Below are positions 51,141 to 64,000 of a DNA stretch of 64,000 nucleotides, piece by piece (position 1 is the stretch's first letter; the number at the start of each line of letters is the position of its first letter). The translations under genes were made by a program, and so were the position numbers. The notes under the pieces are model-generated. The model made no database searches. It saw only the letters and a list, made by a program, of their open reading frames with translations, and was not told the DNA's origin. Source of the stretch: Luscinia megarhynchos (lineage: Eukaryota; Chordata; Aves; Passeriformes; Turdidae); contig CM067592.1 of NCBI GenBank assembly GCA_034336665.1, positions 46,839,761-46,903,760 of the forward strand, written 5' to 3'.

Positions 51141-53148
51141 AGTGTGTTAATTTGAAATAAATTTTTGGAACTTTTCTGCTGAATTTCCTCTTCAGTTCCA
51201 ACCTTCTCAAAATTTAATATATTTTTTTTAATTTTTAATTTTCTTTTTTTAAACACTTACGTAACTTGCACTTACCTTGCATTGATTTCTGGGATTGCAC
51301 AACAAAATTTATACAATGGAGGACAAATGCAGTTGAATCATTCATAAAGGAAGTCACAGCAGCCATTAACTGATGGAGTTTTCCTTTTTATGCTGTCAGC
51401 CCTAGTCCTCCAGAGGCTGTGATGCTGTTTTCCTTCCACAATGTGTGCTCTGTGCCGTGTTCCCCTCAGTATTTGCCAGTAGTCAGACTTTGTGAAGAAT
51501 ACTGCCTTCTGCACAGTGAAGTGTAAATTTTTTGAGCATTAGACCATAGATGTGTCCTTTTAAAATAATGTCACATAATGTATATATGAATAATAATTAG
51601 AAAATAAACCAGCCAGGAATGATGATATTCTATAGTAAATCACAATGCAGTTCTTCCCAGGGCTGTTCTTGTCACTAGAGATTTAGCTGCAAATTTACAC
51701 AGCAGTACTGCTGTATTTTCTGCTTTGTAAATCTTACTAACTGGTAATGGGGATTGTCAACTCCTGAGCCCAACAAATTTATCTAAATAGATATACATCT
51801 GTTGTATTTGAAAGTACTTACAGAGTGGGCATTCCACTCCCATTGAGACAAAAAAGTCACCAGTGAGGCATATGATTTTTCCTTCAAAACTCAGTATTTG
51901 GGCCAGAAGCAAGACAAAAGAAACAATTTTAAGGGAATATTTTAATCACAGACCTCCTTGCAGTGACAACAGCAAGTCATCTGAGTTGGTCTGAATTATG
52001 AAGTCTAAATAGGTGGGATTCCTCTGTTCTGTACACATTAAAAACCCCCCAAACTCTGGAACTCAGCCTCTATCTGGAGGACATTAAGAGGTGAAACACT
52101 GAAAAAAAACCCAACAGTGAGCAGGTGCAAATTAGGTAAGAGCCTCAAGCAAGATAGAGCTGAGATTCCTGCTGCTTTTTGATCTGTTTCTCTCCCTCTT
52201 GCATAGTATAAAAACAACAAACAAGTTTTAGATACCACAGCAAGTCACACTAGTTAACGATATTTATTGCCATATTTTTAAATGTTTCTATAAAAACTTG
52301 AAACATATGTAAAGCCACAAAGACTTTCTGAGAAACAAAAAGATTAAGTTATTAAGTTTTCACTCTTTGTCTAAATGGTTTATGCAGAAGTTAAGAGCAT
52401 CTGATTGTTGCTCAGCAACTTAGAAAATATAGCAATTAATTAGATACTCTGCACATGCTTATAGAACTAAATTTAGGTAGACATTTATTAAAGATATTTG
52501 TTCACTCTCTTTCCAGTTTAACTTTCTACATTTATGGATGATAAACTACCAAGTCTGAGGGTCTTTATTGTGGGTGTTTTTCAACTTTTGGTTCAAATAG
52601 GAAAACCTAGTTCAAAGCAGTGGTTTTATCTGCTTACTGAAGCCTTACAGAACCTCTCAAGAAAAAATACTTATGTTACTCTTTTGAAGGCGTATTTATT
52701 TTTCTTTTTAATGGTGATGATACATAAATATCTCTGTTTAGAGTTTCAGCAGAACCTTGTAAACGCAGTGGTAGATGAAATGAAACATATTATGAGAAGG
52801 GCTAAAAGGTGGTTACCTCTGGTTTTGTGTTTCTTTTATCCCTGGATAATTCCATGTATCCCTACAGCTATAGCACAGTTGTTCTAGTTTGATAGTCTCT
52901 CTGTTAATGACTGGAACTAAATATTTTATGTGAAGTTTATGAAATTATAATGTGTAGGCACTCTAGGATTCACCACCCATTTTAAAAATACCCTGCTATT
53001 CTCTTCATTTAATGGTAGACCTCTGTAATGATACATGACTCTTCTGAACTTTATTTGAAGTAATGCAAGCAAAGGCCAAATGCTTTCTGAAAGCAATTCC
53101 CAATCCTACCATAATTTTTTTCCTAGTTTGAAGACATCTCAGTCTATA

Positions 53149-53150
<2 letters not shown>
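51141..53150. other. Unassigned AT-rich DNA
   Basis: No gene or repeat family was recognised. A 117-codon plus frame at 52534-52887 has a hydrophobic middle but no known motif. Confidence 0.5.
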
Positions 53151-53194
<44 letters not shown>

Positions 53195-53199
53195 TATAT
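53151..53199. repeat. (TA)n-(CA)n microsatellite
   Basis: Alternating TA from 53152 to about 53181, then CA units, then a short TA tail. Confidence 0.93.
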
Positions 53200-56100
53200 T
53201 CAGGTGAGGGAAGTCTGTCTAGGGGAAGAAATTTAATTTTTTTCAACTGAATGCTCAAGGCTTCCACAAAAATTCATAGTGGCTGCAGGGCTGGCAGGTA
53301 AACAGAGAAAAATGTTTCTTAACAAGGGCAAGAGATGCTTTCATGCAGTGTCAGTAATTCAGGATTGCTGTGGTAGTCTATTAAACTTACGTAAAGCTCC
53401 TACAGAAGGAGGAAAAGGAAATATTTACCAATCAAAACCTAAATTAGGGTACAAAGTTAAAATACAAATAAACAGCAATATCTTTTGTACTTTTGACCCT
53501 GGATATTGCTGCTTATCCCTAACGGAATTTCCAAAATGTGTATTATATGTTAAACTTCACAGAATTTTCTTTCTTCTTTATTTCTTTTTGCATTGACATC
53601 CAAGTTTCTGTTATCTGCTACTGCTTTTTTTTTGCTTCAAACATGCTTCCTATCCCCCACTCCCCACCCTTTATTAAAGGTATCCATCTAGAGGTTTAGG
53701 GACTGTACAATGCTTGGAGACATGAATTTAAAACGGTTTTCCTAATACTTCCACCTGTTTGAAACAGACTGCATATAAGACTCCTTTTTAAATTTTTCAC
53801 ACACCAAAAAAACCATGCTTAGTTTCAAGATACTGGGCCTTCCTGGCATGTTCTTAGAGCATTGACAAGTTCATGGAATTGCAGTGTCTGTAAACTGCAT
53901 GTTCTGTAGCCAATGCCCATTGACTAATAATTCTGTTCGTTTTTATTGGTGAGCAACTTTATTCCATTTTTGGAATAAGGATTATGGCACTTTGTAAATT
54001 TTGGTTCTTCTGTTACATTTACAGTGCAATGCAGGAACAAAGTTTAAAGGTTTGTTGGTGAGAAAGTTTTAAAATCACATCATCAGGAGAAATGATTTCT
54101 ATAAAGAATCAGGAAATCAGAGTTATTTCTACCTGGAGTGGATGAGACTTTGCCACTTGTTCATGGGGTGCAGGATCATGTCACTGGACAGCAACTGTAT
54201 AATATGCTTTAAAAATTAAATCAGGGTACAACCAATGCCTATTCCAGTGATAGAGAGCCAGGCAGTTTTACAATGCTCATGCTGTAGTTCCCGCTGCATG
54301 AGGGTTTGTACAGTGGCCTGAGGGGCATTCTTTAATAACCAAAAGGCACAGTCCCTTTTTCAGCAGGTGGTATTTGTGCTCTGAAGTCACGGGCTGATTT
54401 TCCAGAAAATCCAGCTTTCAAATGCCAAAATCATATGAAATGCAGAATACAAAAGGATGACATAGTGCAAACTGATACAGATTAATTTCCCCTCCTTGTC
54501 TTTGCTTCAACATCCTTAACCCCTCTGAAGCAAAGAGAAAAGCCCCAGAACCTGAAGAAAAGTAACAAGAACAATGAAAATCTAGTTTGTTGTATTCCCT
54601 CAGGTTTCTTCCCACATAACTTTAATCTGTCCTTCTTTCCAGAAGAAATCCATACTGCATCTTCTAGCATAGTGGTCAAAAATGCAGCCTTGTTCACACC
54701 TGACCTGGATCAAAGTTCCATTGCTGGTTGCTATATTAATAACCATGAAATCACAGCCTTGAATTCCTCCTGCTATGTGTGCACTCTCTTTTCTCTACAT
54801 TTCAATTCAAATATTGAAATTTCCTTACTGCTGTGAAAATATTTCCATGCAGGGCTTGCTGATAGGAAGCTGGCCTTAGGACCCTGCATGGCATTACTCT
54901 ACAGTAAAAATTTAGAATAGCAATGCTCACTTGCATGTAAACCTGTAGAATAAACTGGTCATATTCTGGGAAACCTGAACATCTTAAATTTGCAGTAAGA
55001 AATGAAAGAAATGTAGATGAAAATCTCATTAATTGTATCTCACTGTTAAAAAAATGGTTTATTAGAATTCCCTTGCTTGGGTAGAACCTCTTTTGTCAAA
55101 ATATGGTTTGATCCTAAAATTCTAGGATGGTATTATGAATTTGCAATTTTGAAGTCAACCTAATAAAGTAAACCATTGTGTTTCACATAGAGCTTTCTAC
55201 CAAACAAGACTATATACACTTTTGGGAAGGTGGGTTTCAGGATAAAGTGGCCTTATATCCCTGGTGTGGTCTGTCAATCTTTCATCATCAGAGTCGAATC
55301 AGGCATGTCCTGTCTAGTCAAAATTTTTACCCACTTCATCTTGCTTCTTTCTTTCTATTGCCAGCAGGCAATATCTGTATATATAGCAATTGAGTGCAAA
55401 AAGATTGACACAATGACCCTGCAAGGGTGGCTTTGCTGAGCTATGAAAGCATCACCAGGAGGTGAGAAATGTTTACCCAGGTCCAGAGAGCACTGCCAAG
55501 CTCCTCTGCTGCCAGTCTCATCTCACTCCAAGCAGTTCATGTTTCCTGATGTTCTTGTTGATGTTGAACAGCAGTGAACACTAAAGGCTCTGTAACAGAT
55601 TCAGCAGGACAGTGAAAACAAGAAAACTGAAGTGTTTGTGTTAAACCAAATTGTGAGTGAAAACAGCAAATGGGGAATGGTGGCAGAAGGTATGAAACCA
55701 CAAGTAATTATGGCCAGAATTCATATGAGCTGTCTTTTTAAAAAATATATATGCATGAAAGAAGGCTGAAGCAGACCTAATAGCTCACCTGCTGGTCCCT
55801 CTGTGAGTTTACTCGCTAATCCATATGCATGGCCAAAAAATTATATTGGATTTTCAGTGAGCTGAATGCTTCAGTAAGAGATCTGATGAACACCAAAACT
55901 GGTGAACATTTAGGAACATTTAGGCTCAATTAAGAGCTCATAGAAAGAGAGAACTTCCTGGTAGTAGCAAGCATCAAAGAAGCTTTGCTCAGAAGGATAC
56001 AAAGTGCAAGAACTGCACGGATTAAGAAAATCTGGAAGAAGCTCAAGACCACTTTAGGATAATGTAATTTATTCATTTAACTTAGAAAACAATGAAAGCA

Positions 56101-58557
56101 AGAGATAGTAGAAGCTCTTAAACAAATAAATAAAACATTTCAACCTGAGCTGAAGCATTTTGTTTTGCCTTCATCCACCTCCACATTCTTTGTAAGTGCC
56201 ATCAGCTTTTTGGAAACACTGACAGGATTTCTCTTTTCCTCTTTGTTCCCAAAGCTCATTTGGGGGAGCTCAAATGGGAACCAGCCCATTTCCCTCAGGT
56301 TCTCCTTGTACATCCCAGACTGCAGCCCTCCAGCTGTCATGGTGAGTCTATCCCCTCCACATTCCCAGAATCCAGCAGGAGAGGTTCCTGTGTATCACCC
56401 ACATCACCTTTCCCCCTGTTACTACAATAGGCAAAGAATTACCTGAAGACCTTGCATAATACTTGATTTTTTTCTGATTTAAGACATAGAAGGTCAAGTG
56501 TGTTTAGTACCATAAAGGAAGGGTTTTTTTCCTCCAAATAGCCATGCCAAGGAAAAGGAAAACCCTATCCTATCAGACTGTCATTGGTTATGAAAGAGCA
56601 AACACTTACAGAGAGCACATGCATTAATTAAAAGCAATTGGCTTTCCTTGTGTGCTTGCACTATTGCAGGGCAAATACAGGCACATATTCCAGAGCTCTC
56701 AGCTGCACACCAGGACTGAGTCACCAGCGAAGGGGACAGACTTTCCCTGAGAATTTGACCATGTCGAGGCCCAATGGCACAATGTTTTTGCTGCAACATG
56801 TCATCTAACACTTATTTTTTTAAAAAAAACTTAATTAATATACTAGGAAAGGCTCATTAGTTGTTACCTCCTGACTTTTTCCTTGTTCATTCTTTATTTA
56901 CAGATCTGTGTTTCCAAGGGCTAATGTGTCTTCTTCTGTATGAGAAAGTCTCTGATTTTTGGAATTAAGATAGGTTCAGTCAAAATATCATTAATTTTCC
57001 GTATTTTAATGTGTCTCAGTTTTGTGTTTCCAAGGTTAGTGTTTAGGGTTCAAGTTCCTTAAATTCACATATTTTTGAGGATATATGCAAGATAAATTAA
57101 TCTCAAATGCTGTTCTTAACATTAAAGAATTTTTAATCTTTCTTTTTAATGTATTTAAAAGTTTATCAGTGTCTCGTTGAAAAAGTTTCTTTGAATAAAA
57201 GACTTTCTGAATCTCACTGGAGTGAGTGCTGGCTGAATTCTGACATCAGCACTGAACCCAAAAGTTGTGCTATTCTTTAGTTTGTGTAAAGAAAATTCAG
57301 ATTTAAAAATCTCCTTTGTAAGCCTGAATGCAGATATCACGTGTTGCAGGTGCTACCTTTGCATTTTGAATGTTTCAGTATCTATTACCTTTGCATTCTG
57401 CTATTTTTTTGAGTATTGCACTTAATTGAAGGAGGTTGTTGCAGACACAAATAAATGTGAAAATGCTCAGTGCATGTACATTTCCGTCCTGAACAGATGG
57501 AACAATGCTACACTCACGTTATGCCATTGATTTAAAATGGTTTAGTTGATGCACAAAAACTTTTATGCTTATGATATGCAAGGAATCTATTATTACACAG
57601 TAACTATAGTAAAGTGGCACAACTGAGGAGTATTTTTTCTCCATATGGGAGCTGCCACACTATGTAGATTTTACAATGATCTTAATTAGATGTCTGTAGA
57701 GGAGTGTTTGAATTGATACGTCAATTGAATATACTTTGCCGCAGCACAGGGGAAAACAAAACCTCCAGATAAAAAACCCCACCCCTAAATCCCCTAAATT
57801 ATTCAGCCTTGAAATTGTATGAGAAATCAGAGCAGATGATTTAGGAAATAGCCATGAAGTATATGTCTAAGAAATGAAGGGAAGGTGCCAAGGCAAAAAG
57901 ATACTGACATATTCCTGATTTTGAAGGAACCAGAGAGTTAAAGGGCAGCACTAAATGTCTCTTAACCCCTCTATTCTTATGATATAGCGTGGCATTAAAC
58001 TTGAATGCAAACAGGGAAGAAAATCCAGCCACCCTTACTCAACTGGACAGCTTCTGCAAAGTCAAACTACTCAACAAGATAGAAGCTGTAGAGAAGAATC
58101 CCAGAGCTAGATTAATGATTCCAACAGAAAATGACTTCACCTTCACTTCAAAGGTTCGATGATTCATAATAAGGGTCCCTACTTCCCACCCTCCCATTGT
58201 AGGAAAAGGTTGATACCAGCTGCTCCAGGAGAGACAAAAGCTGAATCCAGTTACAGTCAGAGCATGAGGGTTCATAATTCACAAAAATATGCAGTTTTTC
58301 AATTCAGACTCCCTGAAAGTAACACATACTGTTCACAGTAAAACCAACCAAAGCGACACCCACAAATTTCTGTCTTTGTTTTCTTGTCTCACTTTCTGAA
58401 AAACAAGTAATAAAATAATAAAGAAGTAAACTGACTAATGTGAAGAGATTTTGTAAAACAGTTATGCAAAATAATACAATACACCAGATAAATATACATG
58501 CATATATAACTCAGAAGGCAATCTAAATATCTGAATACTTCTCTTATACTGCTAAGT
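53200..58557. other. Unassigned AT-rich DNA, 5.3 kb
   Basis: No gene or repeat family was recognised; open frames stay near or below 105 codons. Confidence 0.5.
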
Positions 58558-58577
58558 ACATATATATATATATATAC

Positions 58578-58637
<60 letters not shown>

Positions 58638-58640
58638 TAT
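58558..58640. repeat. (TA)n microsatellite with TACA interruptions
   Basis: About 83 bases of TA broken by a few C. It is the longest TA run in the window. Confidence 0.95.
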
Positions 58641-61600
58641 TGGGAGGGATTAGGGAATCAAACAAAAAATCCCAAATCCCCAATTAATGTTTTTTTCTTC
58701 CTGAGACGACTGCATGGGGCTTTTGCCATCTTGCACTGCTGTTCAGAAAAAGAATATCCAGCCATTTTCAGGTGTTTATTTCTTAGCAAATAACTTTGTA
58801 GAAATTAATTTATCAGTTTCTCCCCAGGGTCTCTTAGAAAACCCCAAACAAACTAGGCTTTTATTACTTTAAATGGCAGTGCCCCTATTTAATTTTCTAT
58901 TATAATGTCGAGTTTTATGCGTTCTTGCTTCTGCTGCAAGAAAAAAACAGAGATGTCAGCTCTCAGTATATCATATCCCAAGTGTATCTTTCCATCTAAT
59001 CTAGCAATACGTGTGCAGAATGGGAGTCTGGCTGTTTTCTGAGTTAGATGAACATTGTCCAACAGCACTGTTGTGATTGCAGGTGCCTTTCTAGCAGCAG
59101 AGTCATATCAGAAACACTGAAGCAATTTGGCTGAAGGTCAATGTGTGCAGGGCAGACTGCAGGTATGGGCAGCTGCATATCTGAAGTGAGACATCACAAA
59201 AATTGCATTTGGACTTCTGAAACCAATGTTGTGTTTTCCTACCCATGTCCTTTCAATCTAGCTGTTGAAAGGATGAGATATCTGTAAAATGAGTTCAGCT
59301 GGGGGAAGCATTTGAGCTGTCTTTTGCAAACAGAATAAATATTCTAGGAATTTTTGCTCCAGGCATTTCTATGTGAGCAGCCCCTAGCAGGTCCCTTGTT
59401 TACCTGTATGTGCAAATGACAGAGGGAAATTATAAGCTGAAGTGCTGGAAAAAGAGCTCCAACTGTGAATGCAAGCTTCTTTGGCAAGAGATGTGATAAA
59501 ATTCTATTGGAAATGTAACTCCACTAATGAAAGTAATGAAGCTGCTTTTTATTATATTTTTATTATATTATATTATATATATTATTATATATTTTTTATT
59601 ATAAAGCTGAATCAGTTTCTTTTTCTTGCAGTGAATCTTGGAGTTCTGATCTGGAGTTGCTGTAGCATCTAAAACCAGAGCTCTACTCAAAAATAAGCCT
59701 GTGTTATGACTTTTCCTGTGCCCTTCTCTGTAGCTGTGTGCAGACATATAAACCCTGTATGTGGGCTCTCTGAGACCATGTCTCTGCTCACAGGATTGAC
59801 AAACCTATCCCTTTCCTGGAGAGGTTGTTCCAGTGGCTGACTGTTCTCATTGTGGGCTGGCTCCTGGTGCTGAACACAGACTGAACACCAACCACTTCTG
59901 AAGAAGCTGTCATCCCTCTTCAGCAAAGATGTGCTTTCCTTCTCCATATGACATAGAGGATAATAGAGTTAATATTTTACACATTTTTTTCAGATGTCTT
60001 TCAGGCTTAAAGACAATCCTATGGTCATTTTTTGATGTTTGCCTGCAAATGGAAATTTTATCAGTATATTGAAATCATGGGACTCTGTTGATGTGCTACT
60101 GTGTGATTAACTGGCACAGTTTAGAATTGTTAGACTGTGCTTTGGTCACAAAGGCATTAGGACTTCAGGAGCAGGATGAAAATACTATTGTGCAGACTAC
60201 ACAAAGTGTAAATACTGTAATATGCTGTCTTAGATATTTGTTAAAATGTGGCTTTGTTCTGGAGATGTTTATAATGGACCAAGTGTTGTCTATGTTTCTG
60301 CAGCTGATATAAAGTGTGAAGCCTAAATAGTGTCCTCTCTCAGGGCAATAGAAATGTGGTCATATGATTACCCCCAGCTTCTTTATTTTGGAAATGAAAG
60401 GTGTTCTTCTGGAGCTCAGGCCAGTGATAACGACAGGCTTCAGTAAAAGACAGCTCAAAACTTTACAGTGTTGACTTTCCTAGACTGTCTAGACTTGAGT
60501 TGGAATAACTTCTTTAGTATCCTTATGATGCAGAAATTGTGCTATTTGTCTTCCTTTGTCTAGAGGCAAGTATATTCTGAAATCTAATCTTGTTTTTCCT
60601 CTGTCTAGACTTGTCAGTTGCCAGCTGGGTAGATTTTTGTTTAGCCTTTCTTTCTGGGTTAAAAGCACAACATTTAAAGTAATTTCACTCCATTATCCTG
60701 AATTTTCACTGCCCAGTTTGGGAAAGCAGTCTCATACTGGTTTTTTAGTCAAGTTCAGCCATATTTTAGGACTGATTTTGAAGTGTGGTCTGGAGGTGAT
60801 TGTCTTCTGCTGATCCCACGGGGAGCTTAGGGCCATATCTCTTTAAGTTTATGGAAGATATTTTCCCAAGAAATGTTAGTTACTTATTACTAGTTGCTAT
60901 TGCAACACTCATCATAAAGAACTAAGCTAATAGCAAAGGAAACATATTTAGCTAAAATTTGGTATTTCAAGCTGTGTAAGGATTTCAAAGTTAATACACC
61001 TCTAACTGAATACCACTTTAAAAATGCCACTTCTGGAAGCAAAGTAGCTGTTTTGGTCTTTGGCTGCTGCCCTGGGAAACTTAGGTTCATGTGTATGGTC
61101 CAAGAGTGCAGGGAGATGTGCTTGGGCTCAGGAATGGGAGCCTCTGTTGGAACATTTGAATATCTCCTTTGTCAGGCTGAAAAGGAGAATCAATAGAGAG
61201 CAGAAAATACTACAGAGAATTAAGTAGAAAATCCACTGTAAAACATCCCATTGTCCCTGCTGTATTTAAGTGCAGTGGGGGAGCTGGACCAGAGCTGAAC
61301 TGCCTTTGCAGAAGATTGAGTGGTAACCTAACACTGCCTGCAATGGTTGGTTAAAATAGTTGAACAAATACAACAATTGAAAAAGTTTTAGGCTAATCAA
61401 AGTACAAAATAGGGAAAGGAAATAAAATAAAAATTGTGGCCAAATGACTGTAGAAAATTGTAAGTGCTGATTCATCAAAAGTAGATGAATAATTCTTAAT
61501 GAGAAAATATATCGGTGGAAATAATCTCTTTTTTTATTTGTAATGACAAACTGACTTCCAGGCTTATCAATCTTGTTCTTTCTGACAAGTGATTCAGAAA

Positions 61601-62161
61601 AAACTGAGCATAAACTGAGCTTGCAAGATATTTTTCCACCACTAGTACTTAAAAGTTGGGGCCTGATACTCCGACTGCATTAATATTTGTGATCAAATTT
61701 CCATTGGTTTCAGTGGTGCAAAATACCAAAACCTAAGCAGGCCCCAAGGGCACCTTTTGGGGGGTGGCTGGCCAGTTTTTTCACCATCCACGTGGCCCAG
61801 GTGTGCTCATCAGAGTCACACCAAGGTCCTGCTGGCTGAGCCCACCCTCAGGCTCTGTGAGCTGGGTTTCAGGCACACACCACCACGTACAGCAGGAGAT
61901 AATGCCAGTTACACAGCACATGGTTCCAGCCCTGCTGTTTAGCCCTTTTATTATCTGTCTCTGTTTTTACAAGAGAGGTCAGAAGGAAAATGTTAATGGT
62001 AGATTATTCAAAATGATTGACAACTGAAAAACTCTAGAGCACCAGTGGCAATGTGTAGCCTACAGACTACTAGTCTTAAATTTCATTCTCTGAGCACCCA
62101 TTATTGAGAGATTTTTTTTAAACACCCTTGATGACTCAGTAATATCAACAAAGTAAAAATT
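58641..62161. other. Unassigned AT-rich DNA
   Basis: No gene or repeat family was recognised. An A/T-only stretch of TTATA units lies at 59547-59603. A somewhat GC-richer patch occurs at 61740-61940. The minus strand has AATAAA at 61947-61952, about 210 nt past the stop of the long frame at 62162. Confidence 0.5.
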
Positions 62162-62746
62162 TCACAGTCGATCATTAGTGATGCATGAGTCGAAGTTGTC
62201 AGTGAGTTCTACACTGTCATTTTTAATCTTCTCCTCAAGATGACCTGTGAATTTTACCTCCTGAAAAAGGCTGATTTTATCTTGACATTTAATGGTAAAC
62301 TTATGAGGAAATAAATAAAGGGCAGTTCCATCTGCTTTTTCAGAAAAAAACCCCTTCTTTATCAAATAATATTTCCCTGAGTTGAGATAGAGAAAGATAG
62401 AAAGCACTTTATCTTCATATTTCTGAAATTTCTTTTTATTCAGGCTTGAAGGATTTTCTCTGTATCTTTTATCAGATAAGGAGATTACCAAAATCCCATA
62501 TAGAGACTCTGAGCCATCTGCACCACCAGCAGAGGTTCTGTAACATCGCTTTATCTGGAGGTGGTCACCTTTAAACCAAATAACATGAAAAATATCTGCT
62601 AACCATAACATCAGAAGGATTTTGAAGCCCTTCTTTGCTGGTATGCTACTCCCAGTGTGCTGAGGAGAGAATGTTTGACTACGATTTTGAGTGCAATTTT
62701 GATTTCCCTGTTCTTTACTATGCAGGGTCCATCCATTTTCTATGTT
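62162..62746 (-). CDS. Unidentified open frame, 194 codons (possible exon or gene relic)
   Basis: I do not recognise this sequence. On the minus strand 194 codons run without a stop from 62746 to a TGA at 62162-62164. The first in-frame ATG (62609-62611) would give 149 residues, but it is poorly placed for initiation (C at -3). The frame starts N-I-E-N-G-W and ends T-N-D-R-L. A hydrophobic run of about 16 residues (ILLMLWLADIFHVIWF) straddles that ATG, followed by a Lys-rich, hydrophilic C-terminal half. Upstream on this strand is an A-rich run (62760-62820) with no polypyrimidine tract, so there is no good splice acceptor. An AATAAA lies about 210 nt downstream. From a rough stop frequency at about 38% GC, a frame this long is unlikely by chance in 64 kb (order of one in a hundred, my estimate). 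Alternatives are a terminal exon, a decayed retrogene or transposon piece, or chance. Confidence 0.25.
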   Translation of the reverse strand, partial: NIENGWTLHSKEQGNQNCTQNRSQTFSPQHTGSSIPAKKGFKILLMLWLADIFHVIWFKGDHLQIKRCYRTSAGGADGSESLYGILVISLSDKRYRENPSSLNKKKFQKYEDKVLSIFLYLNSGKYYLIKKGFFSEKADGTALYLFPHKFTIKCQDKISLFQEVKFTGHLEEKIKNDSVELTDNFDSCITNDRL

Positions 62747-64000
62747 CTATGGTCACTTTCTATTTTTTTATTTTTTTTTTTTTTACTTTTTAAAAAATTA
62801 TATAATTTTTTTTAAAAAAATTAATTTTAGTGTGCAACTGTAACTTCATACATATCCCACTAAACATTAACCATCTGTCTATCTCATGGTTCTCCTCCAT
62901 CCTTGCTGAATTTAGGTGAACATTTTGTTAGAGGAATTCTTCAATCACTAGGAGCATCATGTGTGGAGACTGAATTCCCCATAGATAAATACAGATTCCA
63001 CTGAAGTCATGTACAGTAATTAAAACTCTTAAAAATCTCTAATCCTAAAAAGGATTTTAAGACACCAAAACCATAAGCACAGTCATGCTTTGCAGAGTTT
63101 CCAAAATGTAAGAGTTTTAGAATAAAACTTTATATCTGTTTAGCTGGAGTGCAGTCTGACCCTTCTTAAGTGGCATCTGACTTGACCTGTGGTGCTCTAT
63201 TTTCACCCTTGGGGGGGCACATTTACTTCTTTTGCAAATCATTTGGCCATGGGCTTAAGAAGTGAAAATGAATCTGTGAGCTCCAGAAGATAAAAGTGAC
63301 CATGATCTTTCAGAAACAAAGTTTTATCTTTGATTTTGCAGAATGAGCATTAATGGAAATCTCTTCTTTACTCCCAGACTGTAATCAGCTGAATGAGAAG
63401 TCATTTATGGTGGCTAAGAGCTATCCTGATATGTCTAGAGGTGATGTGAAAGTGTGCTCTTTGGTATTGGAAGGTAAATGGAGGAAGAAACAAGATTTTT
63501 GCCCTTAGACTGTTTAAATGAAGCTGCAAGGCTGTAAGAAATTGTCAGGGAAAGGCTTTCCAGTATTTTTCTGTGAATTGATCTAACAAAATGAGTATTT
63601 CTGGAAGAATGACATGAAGTAATAGTTTTCTTGGCATTGAACCATAGCATCTTATATTGGTCATTCTCACCTTTGCCACCTGGCCCCTTGGCTAAACTAC
63701 AGTATAATATCTATCTCATCCATGGATTATCCCTGAATTCATCTGCTAATATTGTGTTCAGAACAAAAAAAAAATGCTCCCAATCTCTAAAGGAAATGCC
63801 ATCAAAAAACTATAGAGTGAACCAGAAAATGTTCAGTGCAAAACTAAAGACAAAGAAAGATAAATCTGGCAGGTTTCCATGCAAGATGAGTTTAGGATTT
63901 CCACCTACAATTTATTTAATTATCAGTGCCAGCTTCACAAAATGCTGCCATCAGAAAGTGAATAGATTGCAGGTGTGTTGAACTGAGTAGGTTTAAAATG
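62747..64000. other. Unassigned AT-rich DNA
   Basis: It starts with A/T homopolymer runs (62761-62825, a T run of about 15 near 62771-62785). No gene or repeat was recognised to the window end. The 116-codon plus frame at 63631-63981 has no motif I know. Confidence 0.5.

Noticed and set aside
62761..62825. A-rich run as the poly(A) tail of a processed retrogene at 62162-62746
   Set aside because: On the coding (minus) strand the run lies upstream of the frame, not after its stop, so it cannot be its tail.

Overview
The window looks like an intergenic or intronic stretch of a bird genome, most likely a passerine or another neoavian. It is AT-rich and sparse in repeats. The repeats I recognise are CR1 non-LTR retrotransposon fragments (decayed endonuclease and reverse-transcriptase coding, plus 3' tails) and avian endogenous-retrovirus LTRs, mostly solo. 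I recognise no host protein-coding gene, rRNA, tRNA, CRISPR array or CpG-island promoter. Nearly all open frames are short and scattered on both strands, as expected by chance. Family names rest on recall and visible motifs, not on a search.

Region by region. The window opens inside a plus-strand LTR (copy A, ending at 1478). Its inner polypyrimidine run has grown to 537 nt without one purine (24-560). A sister LTR (copy B, minus strand, 5380-6584) faces it tail to tail 3.9 kb away. Copy B is complete, with TG...CA ends and a perfect 5-bp target duplication, TTGTG. CR1 endonuclease and RT pieces lie at 8850-9720. A shorter LTR-like element, minus strand with a TATA box and a poly(A) signal, occurs at 10750-11237 and again at 36372-36874, where it splits an older CR1 tail. 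Opposed CR1 fragments at 18506-19055 form an imperfect hairpin, and a CR1 RT piece follows to 19466. A third LTR family with an internal GA tract lies at 23868-24795. A CR1 3' tail lies at 34884-35118.

The rest is unassigned AT-rich DNA with microsatellites: (TA)n at four places, a run of about 30 CTTTT units at 42923-43083, and a purine-rich strand at 50998-51140. One open frame stands out: 194 stop-free codons on the minus strand at 62162-62746, with no recognised homology.

There is no operon or pathway to describe. The main biological interest is repeat dynamics: an LTR seeding a large polypyrimidine satellite, a long inverted LTR pair, nested insertions, and one unexplained long open frame.
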